From Peribacillus saganii (GTDB taxonomy: Bacteria; Bacillota; Bacilli; Bacillales; DSM-1321), in contig NZ_QVTE01000001.1 in NCBI RefSeq assembly GCF_003429095.1, positions 124,001 to 188,000 on the forward strand: a stretch of 64,000 bases of DNA, written 5' to 3'. The first letter of the stretch is position 1, and each line of letters begins with the position of its first letter. The position numbers were made by a program, and so were the translations under genes. The notes under the pieces were generated by a model. It did no database searches and had not been told where the DNA came from. It saw nothing but the letters and a program-made list of their open reading frames with translations. Below, one piece after another: positions 57,866 to 64,000 of the stretch.

Positions 57866-58338
57866 TATTTGATATCGATTTTATTGACGAGACAAATGAA
57901 GTATCCGAAAAAGAAACAGCCATGATTGAAGAATTGCTCCATTTTGCTGCGGTAAAAGAAGGTATTGAGGAGGATTGTGAGCTTTCAGTAACTTTTACAA
58001 ACAATGAACGAATACGCGAGATCAATAAGGAATACCGGGAAAAGGATGCCGCAACCGATGTTATTTCCTTTGCGCTGGAAGAAATGGGCGAAGAGGAAGT
58101 TCAGATTGTGGGGGCTGATATGCCTCGGATGCTGGGTGACATTGTGATTTCTGTCGAGAAGACTAAAGAGCAGGCTGAAGAATATGGCCATAGCTTCGAA
58201 CGGGAGCTCGGGTTCCTTGCCCTGCATGGATTCCTGCATCTATTAGGATATGACCATATGGATGAACAGGATGAAAAAGAAATGTTCACTAAACAAAGGG
58301 TCATTTTAGCAGAGTATGGGCTTACAAGAGAACAGTAA
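57862..58338 (+). CDS. ybeY: Endoribonuclease/rRNA maturation factor YbeY
   Basis: Zinc RNase in 16S rRNA maturation and ribosome quality control, 158 residues. The metal site is [11 protein letters not shown] (H-x3-H-x5-H). The ATGA overlap with pgpH and the 23-nt overlap with dgkA show tight coupling. Confidence 0.96.
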   Translation: MIFDIDFIDETNEVSEKETAMIEELLHFAAVKEGIEEDCELSVTFTNNERIREINKEYREKDAATDVISFALEEMGEEEVQIVGADMPRMLGDIVISVEKTKEQAEEYGHSFERELGFLALHGFLHLLGYDHMDEQDEKEMFTKQRVILAEYGLTREQ

Positions 58339-58690
58339 CCGAAACTCCTCGTTGGTCAAAAGCTTTGGTGTTGCTTTTTATGGGATTTATACAGCAGCAC
58401 GTACCGAAAGAAATATAAAGATTCATTTAGTAATCTCGACAATCACGCTGCTATTTGGCTGGAAGCTGGCCATTTCTCCGGTCGAATGGCTGTTTATCCT
58501 AACTGCGATCTCTGGCACTTTTACGCTGGAAATGGTTAATTCGGCCATTGAAAGAACAGTTGATTTAATTACCAAAGAGCGCCACCCTTTGGCGAAACAG
58601 GCAAAAGATATTGCAGCTGGAGCAGTTCTTGTTTATAGCCTGTTTTCGGTTATTGTTGGAGCGGTCATCTTTTTACCCAAAATGTTTTGA
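58316..58690 (+). CDS. dgkA: Undecaprenol kinase (DgkA family)
   Basis: Small membrane kinase, 124 residues, three helices. The family segment [15 protein letters not shown] with catalytic Glu/Asn and ARTERN at the N-terminus are present. Gram-positive members phosphorylate undecaprenol rather than diacylglycerol. The start lies inside ybeY with only a weak site, so translation is probably coupled. Confidence 0.92.
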   Translation: MGLQENSNRNSSLVKSFGVAFYGIYTAARTERNIKIHLVISTITLLFGWKLAISPVEWLFILTAISGTFTLEMVNSAIERTVDLITKERHPLAKQAKDIAAGAVLVYSLFSVIVGAVIFLPKMF

Positions 58691-58790
58691 CAATGATGGG
58701 AGTACATAATGGAGTGTATTTGTTAGAAAATTCTAACATTTATATTACATTTTAAAAACAACATATATAAGACAGGGAGTTTCGAGGTAA

Positions 58791-60165
<1,375 letters not shown>

Positions 60166-60265
60166 TTATTAGTAAATTTTGCTTCACATCAATATTAATC
60201 GAACGGTCAAGCTAATCTTATGGCAGGGATTTAAAATGCTAGTAAAACGGAAAGGTGGGCTTTAT

Positions 60266-60409
60266 ATGTTGGATTTTACCTGGAAGGTATTCAGTCAGAC
60301 AGGTAATGTGGACACTTATCTGCTTTTTAAAGAGCTTGAGGTGGAGAGACAAGAAAGACCCGAAAGAATGGAAGAAGAGCTAGCAGAAATTGACTTTCCC
60401 GTCTCATAG
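60266..60409 (+). CDS. yqzL: YqzL family small protein
   Basis: Forty-seven residues, MLDFTWKVFSQTGNVDTYLL then an acidic helix ending EIDFPVS. Matches the YqzL family between era and recO; function unknown. AAAGGTGG precedes ATG 60266; the upstream in-frame ATG at 60179 is not supported. Confidence 0.88.
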   Translation: MLDFTWKVFSQTGNVDTYLLFKELEVERQERPERMEEELAEIDFPVS

Positions 60410-60670
60410 TCGATATGGTCCTAGGTAATAATATTTAGATGTTGCGTCCCAAGAAAGTGAACGTATAGGTTTCAGCTTCTGGTGATAGCCTCTGGATTTA
60501 GAGACAACACCATAGTTGTTACCGCCGAAAGTACATTCAGGTTGCTGCAGCCATTGAGATATTTATGCTCTGGACTTAATTATTATGATAACTGTTGCAG
60601 AGCATTGGCAAATTGCCTTCCGCAACAACTATGGATTTGACTTGTGTTCGCCATACAGGTGGTGGCCTAA

Positions 60671-61423
60671 TTGTTTCAAAAATGTGAAGGCATTGTGATT
60701 CGCCGGACAAATTACGGAGAGAATAATAAAATAATTACTTTGTATACCCGTGAATGGGGTAAAACAGGAGTGATGGCAAGAGGGGCAAGCAAGCCGAACA
60801 GCCGGCTCTCTGCCGTCACTCAGCTTTTTTATTACGGATATTTTCTTGTTCAGCCCTCAAGTGGCCTGGGAACGCTTCAGCAGGGGGAAACCATCAACAG
60901 CCTGCGTTCTATCAGGGAGGATATTTTTGCAACCGCATATGCTTCCTACATCATCGAATTGCTTGATAAAAGCGTTGAGGATAAAAAATCCAACCCTTTT
61001 CTTTTCGAACTTGTTCTGCAAACACTTATTTACATAGATGAGGGGTATGACGCGGAAATTCTTAAATTTATATTTGAGATGAAAATGCTGTCTGTACTCG
61101 GATTAACACCGACGCTGGACCATTGCGCCAATTGCGGAAACACGGAAGGGGAATTTTCCTTTTCCTTACGAGAAGGCGGTTTTCTGTGCCACCGATGTTT
61201 TGAAAAAGATCCTTACCGGATAAAAATTTCACCATCCTCACTTAAGCTGCTGCGCTTGTTTTACCATTTTGACCTTTCCCGGCTGGGTAACATTTCAGTT
61301 AAGCTGGAAACAAAAAAAGAATTGCAGCTGGTTATTGATTCCTATTATGATGAATTTTCCGGCCTGCAGCTGAAATCAAAGAAATTCTTAAAACAAATGG
61401 ATAATTTAAAGGGTTTGATTTAA
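60671..61423 (+). CDS. recO: DNA repair protein RecO
   Basis: Recombination mediator loading RecA in the RecFOR pathway, 250 residues: N-terminal OB fold ([20 protein letters not shown]), helical domain, and a zinc finger CANCG...CHRC (about 155-178). TTG start nine bases after AGGTGG. The 260 nt before it hold nothing I recognise. Confidence 0.96.
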   Translation: MFQKCEGIVIRRTNYGENNKIITLYTREWGKTGVMARGASKPNSRLSAVTQLFYYGYFLVQPSSGLGTLQQGETINSLRSIREDIFATAYASYIIELLDKSVEDKKSNPFLFELVLQTLIYIDEGYDAEILKFIFEMKMLSVLGLTPTLDHCANCGNTEGEFSFSLREGGFLCHRCFEKDPYRIKISPSSLKLLRLFYHFDLSRLGNISVKLETKKELQLVIDSYYDEFSGLQLKSKKFLKQMDNLKGLI

Positions 61424-61472
61424 ATTTCGCATGTTCGTTATTGACCAGATTTAAAGTATGAGACAAGTACAA

Positions 61473-61608
61473 ATGTCTAGCTCCGGCGCTTGCACACGAT
61501 GTGGTGGCGTCGGCGTTTGGCACAGGATGGAGGTTGAAATGGCTTTAGATTTCAACCCTGCCAGACTTTAGGTGACGTTCCTTTAAAAGGGCGCTTGCGC
61601 ATTTCTTA
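61473..61608. repeat. Dispersed repeat, copy 5
   Basis: Head ATGTCTAGCTCCGGCGCTTG, tail GGGCGCTTGCGCATTTCTTA. It holds a different internal hairpin, GGTTGAAAT (61532-61540)/ATTTCAACC (61549-61557). The tail ends two bases before the TTGACA of the glyQS promoter. Confidence 0.75.
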
Positions 61609-61609
61609 T

Positions 61610-61638
61610 TTGACATTCTCAGGTGACTTGGATAAAAT
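61610..61638 (+). promoter_or_regulatory. Sigma-A promoter of glyQS
   Basis: TTGACA (61610-61615), 17-nt spacer, TAAAAT (61633-61638), just ahead of the T-box leader. Confidence 0.88.
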
Positions 61639-61659
61639 TTATTCATAATATTTTCGTTG

Positions 61660-61868
61660 CTGTGATGGAAAGGAGTACCTTTAGCACTCCGTATTAGCGA
61701 ACCCGGGACGGTGTAAGCCGGGGTATGGAAGCTTTAGGGAAAGGCAGTCCGGAGCAATTTATCCTGCATAGTGCAGATAAAAGAGGCCGATTTATTCGGC
61801 AAGTAGGGTGGAACCGCGGGTAACTCTCGTCCCTATGCTAACCAGGCATAGGAACGAGAGTTTTTTGT
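61660..61868 (+). promoter_or_regulatory. Glycyl T-box riboswitch with terminator
   Basis: The T-box sequence AGGGTGGAACCGCGGG lies at 61805-61820. Its TGGA bulge pairs with a tRNA end UCCA, fitting tRNA-Gly (discriminator U). Stem I begins near AAAGGAGTACC. The terminator is AACTCTCGTCCCTATGC (61822-61838) with GCATAGGAACGAGAGTT (61846-61862) and TTTT. Uncharged tRNA-Gly should switch it to antitermination and raise glyQS expression. I did not fix the specifier codon. Confidence 0.93.
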
Positions 61869-61925
61869 TTGTCTAAAAACTGCGTCTTGCCTGGAAATAA
61901 GAAAATTTTTGGAGGTAGATGCACG

Positions 61926-62816
61926 ATGAATATTCAAAACATGATACTCACGCTGCAAAAGCATTGGTCAGACCAAGGCTGCATTTTGATGCAGGCCTAT
62001 GATGTAGAAAAAGGTGCCGGAACTATGAGTCCATATACATTTCTTCGGGCTATCGGTCCTGAGCCCTGGAATGTAGCCTATGTAGAGCCATCAAGACGTC
62101 CAGCTGACGGACGATACGGCGAAAATCCTAACAGGCTATATCAGCACCACCAATTCCAGGTGATCATGAAGCCTTCTCCGGATAACATTCAGGAAATTTA
62201 TCTGGATTCCTTGAAGGCTCTGGGGATAAATCCGCTTGACCATGACATCCGGTTTGTTGAAGACAACTGGGAAAATCCTTCCCTTGGATGTGCCGGCCTT
62301 GGCTGGGAAGTATGGCTTGATGGCATGGAAATAACACAATTTACATATTTCCAGCAGGTAGGCGGATTAGAGTGCAAGCCGGTCTCTGTGGAAATTACGT
62401 ATGGAATCGAGCGATTGGCATCCTATATTCAAGAAAAAGAAAATGTCTTCGATTTAGAATGGACGGAAGGATTTACTGTCAGGGATATTTTCATGCAGCC
62501 TGAATACGAACATTCAAAATACACATTTGAAACTTCGGATGCTGATATGCTGTTCCAGCTGTTTACAATGTATGAAAAGGAAGCCCAGCGTCAAATGGAG
62601 GAAGGTCTTGTCCATCCTGCCTATGACTATGTATTGAAATGCTCTCACGTTTTTAATCTGCTTGATGCCAGGGGCGCAATTTCTGTTACTGAACGTACGG
62701 GCTATATTGCACGTTGCCGAAATATGGCACGTAAGATTGCCAGAACATTTTATGAAGAACGGGAAAAGCTCGGATTTCCGATACTGAAACAGAAGGGAGA
62801 ATTCATCAATGAGTAA
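61926..62816 (+). CDS. glyQ: Glycyl-tRNA synthetase alpha subunit
   Basis: Catalytic subunit of the bacterial alpha2beta2 enzyme, 296 residues: [19 protein letters not shown], then [19 protein letters not shown] and the YEHQ-like class II motifs. ATG 61926 follows GGAGGTAG; the frame is open upstream into the terminator. Its last 8 nt overlap glyS. Confidence 0.97.
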   Translation: MNIQNMILTLQKHWSDQGCILMQAYDVEKGAGTMSPYTFLRAIGPEPWNVAYVEPSRRPADGRYGENPNRLYQHHQFQVIMKPSPDNIQEIYLDSLKALGINPLDHDIRFVEDNWENPSLGCAGLGWEVWLDGMEITQFTYFQQVGGLECKPVSVEITYGIERLASYIQEKENVFDLEWTEGFTVRDIFMQPEYEHSKYTFETSDADMLFQLFTMYEKEAQRQMEEGLVHPAYDYVLKCSHVFNLLDARGAISVTERTGYIARCRNMARKIARTFYEEREKLGFPILKQKGEFINE

Positions 62817-64000
62817 GCGTGATTTGTTGCTTGAAATTGGTCTCGAAGAATTGCCTGCACGCTTTGTAACATCGTCAATGGAACAGCTTACTGATAGAAT
62901 CCAGAAATGGCTTCAGGAAAAGGCTATTGAATTTGGAGATGTTTCTGCATTTTCGTCTCCCCGCAGGCTTGCAGTATTGATAAAAGATGTCGCAGAATCA
63001 CAAAGGGATATTAATGAAGAGGCAAAAGGTCCGGCAAAGAAGATTGCTCTTGATGCCCAAGGGAATTGGTCAAAAGCTGCGATTGGATTTACCAGGGGAC
63101 AGGGTGTCACTGTAGATGATATCTTTTTTAAAGAAATAGCTGGAGTGGAATATGTCCATGTGAAAAAATTTATCAAGGGCCAGCCTACATTCAATCTGTT
63201 AAACGAGTTAAATCAAATAATTTCCTCTATGACTTTCCCGAAGAATATGAGATGGGCTAATCAGGAATTGCGTTTTGCACGTCCGATTAAGTGGATCGCT
63301 GCATTATTCGGAGAAGAAGTGATCCCGTTTAGTCTAGCTGATGTGGAGACTGGCAGGATAACAAAAGGGCATCGTTTTTTAGGTGAAGAAATTTCCCTTT
63401 CCAATGCTTTGTCATATGAAGAAGAACTTAAAAAGCAATTTGTCATTGTTAATCCATCAGAAAGAAAAGCACTGATTCTTGAGCAGCTGAAACAGCTTGA
63501 ACAGGAAAACGGATGGGAAATTCCGGTCGATGGGGAGCTTCTGGAGGAAGTAACCAATCTGGTAGAGTTCCCAACTGCTTTATCAGGCACATTTGAGGAG
63601 GAATTTTTGGAGCTTCCGGAAAAAGTTCTTATTACTTCGATGAAGGAACACCAACGTTATTTTCCTGTTAAGAACGCATCAGGTGAGTTGCTTCCTTATT
63701 TTGTAACAGTTAGGAACGGGGATGACAGAAATCTTAAAATTGTCTCAAAAGGTAATGAAAAAGTCCTAAGGGCCCGTCTTTCCGATGCTTCTTTCTTTTA
63801 TAAGGAAGATCAAAAGGTAGAAATTGAAACTTCTTTGAAAAAGCTAGAATCGATCGTATACCATGAGGAACTTGGTACTTTAGCAGAAAAGGTTAGCCGT
63901 GTTAAACAGTTCACACTGGATCTTTCTGAAGCTTTGGGCATGACTTCTGAAGAAAAAGAGCATGCAAAACGTGCTGCTGAAATAAGTAAATTTGACCTTG
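62809..64000 (+). CDS. glyS: Glycyl-tRNA synthetase beta subunit (3' end outside window)
   Basis: tRNA-binding subunit. ATG 62809 overlaps the glyQ stop region, and the frame stays open for 397 codons to the window edge. It starts [20 protein letters not shown] and shows [16 protein letters not shown], typical of the family. About 60 percent of the usual 690 residues is present. Confidence 0.96.
   Translation, partial: MSKRDLLLEIGLEELPARFVTSSMEQLTDRIQKWLQEKAIEFGDVSAFSSPRRLAVLIKDVAESQRDINEEAKGPAKKIALDAQGNWSKAAIGFTRGQGVTVDDIFFKEIAGVEYVHVKKFIKGQPTFNLLNELNQIISSMTFPKNMRWANQELRFARPIKWIAALFGEEVIPFSLADVETGRITKGHRFLGEEISLSNALSYEEELKKQFVIVNPSERKALILEQLKQLEQENGWEIPVDGELLEEVTNLVEFPTALSGTFEEEFLELPEKVLITSMKEHQRYFPVKNASGELLPYFVTVRNGDDRNLKIVSKGNEKVLRARLSDASFFYKEDQKVEIETSLKKLESIVYHEELGTLAEKVSRVKQFTLDLSEALGMTSEEKEHAKRAAEISKFDL

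Overview
The window is chromosomal DNA of an endospore-forming Bacillus-type firmicute. Evidence: a complete set of sporulation genes (sigK in two parts, sda, gpr, spoIIP, yqfC-yqfD), the competence locus comER/comEA-comEB-comEC, strong AGGAGG-type ribosome sites with frequent TTG/GTG starts, a CIRCE operator, a glycyl T-box, and gene order that closely follows the B. subtilis pbpI-yrrS...sigK and yqeG-to-glyS regions. I recognise no rRNA, tRNA, CRISPR or insertion sequence.

Layout. 1-5,500: 3' end of a class B penicillin-binding protein (pbpI), yrrS, a DUF2536 gene, mtnN and yrhC, then a run of very small genes: two YrzI-family proteins, each followed by a micro-ORF, and a 26-residue membrane peptide. 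5,491-14,849: sigK, split after codon 67 by an inserted skin-like element of 8,645 bp (5,679-14,324), bounded by a 14-bp direct repeat. The element carries a large serine recombinase (SpoIVCA type), a membrane diguanylate cyclase, a PAS-GGDEF-EAL protein, a decayed MEDS-domain gene, a V4R-like/STAS protein and a 43-residue small protein; I see no phage structural genes. Deleting one repeat copy restores an in-frame 237-residue pro-sigma-K.

14,850-31,400: remnant of a chemotaxis-receptor gene, pepF, divergent pssA and psd, sda with a DnaA-box cluster, then the tightly packed yqeG-yqeH-aroE-yqeI-nadD-yqeK-rsfS-yqeM operon, comER (opposite strand), comEA-comEB-comEC, yqzM, holA and rpsT.

31,700-64,000: gpr, spoIIP, yqxA, lepA, hemW, the CIRCE-controlled heat-shock operon hrcA-grpE-dnaK-dnaJ-prmA-rsmE-mtaB, deoC, a Na/phosphate symporter gene, rpsU-yqeY, the membrane microdomain genes yqeZ-floA with a yqfB-like gene, yqfC-yqfD-phoH-pgpH-ybeY-dgkA-cdd-era, yqzL, recO, and the T-box controlled glyQ-glyS (glyS runs off the window).

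The most unusual parts are the small sigK-interrupting element with a cyclic-di-GMP gene set, the tandem YrzI/micro-ORF module, and a dispersed intergenic repeat family (five copies or partial copies) whose 3' tails sit directly against gene ends, ribosome sites or promoters. All names rest on sequence recognition and gene order; no database search was run.
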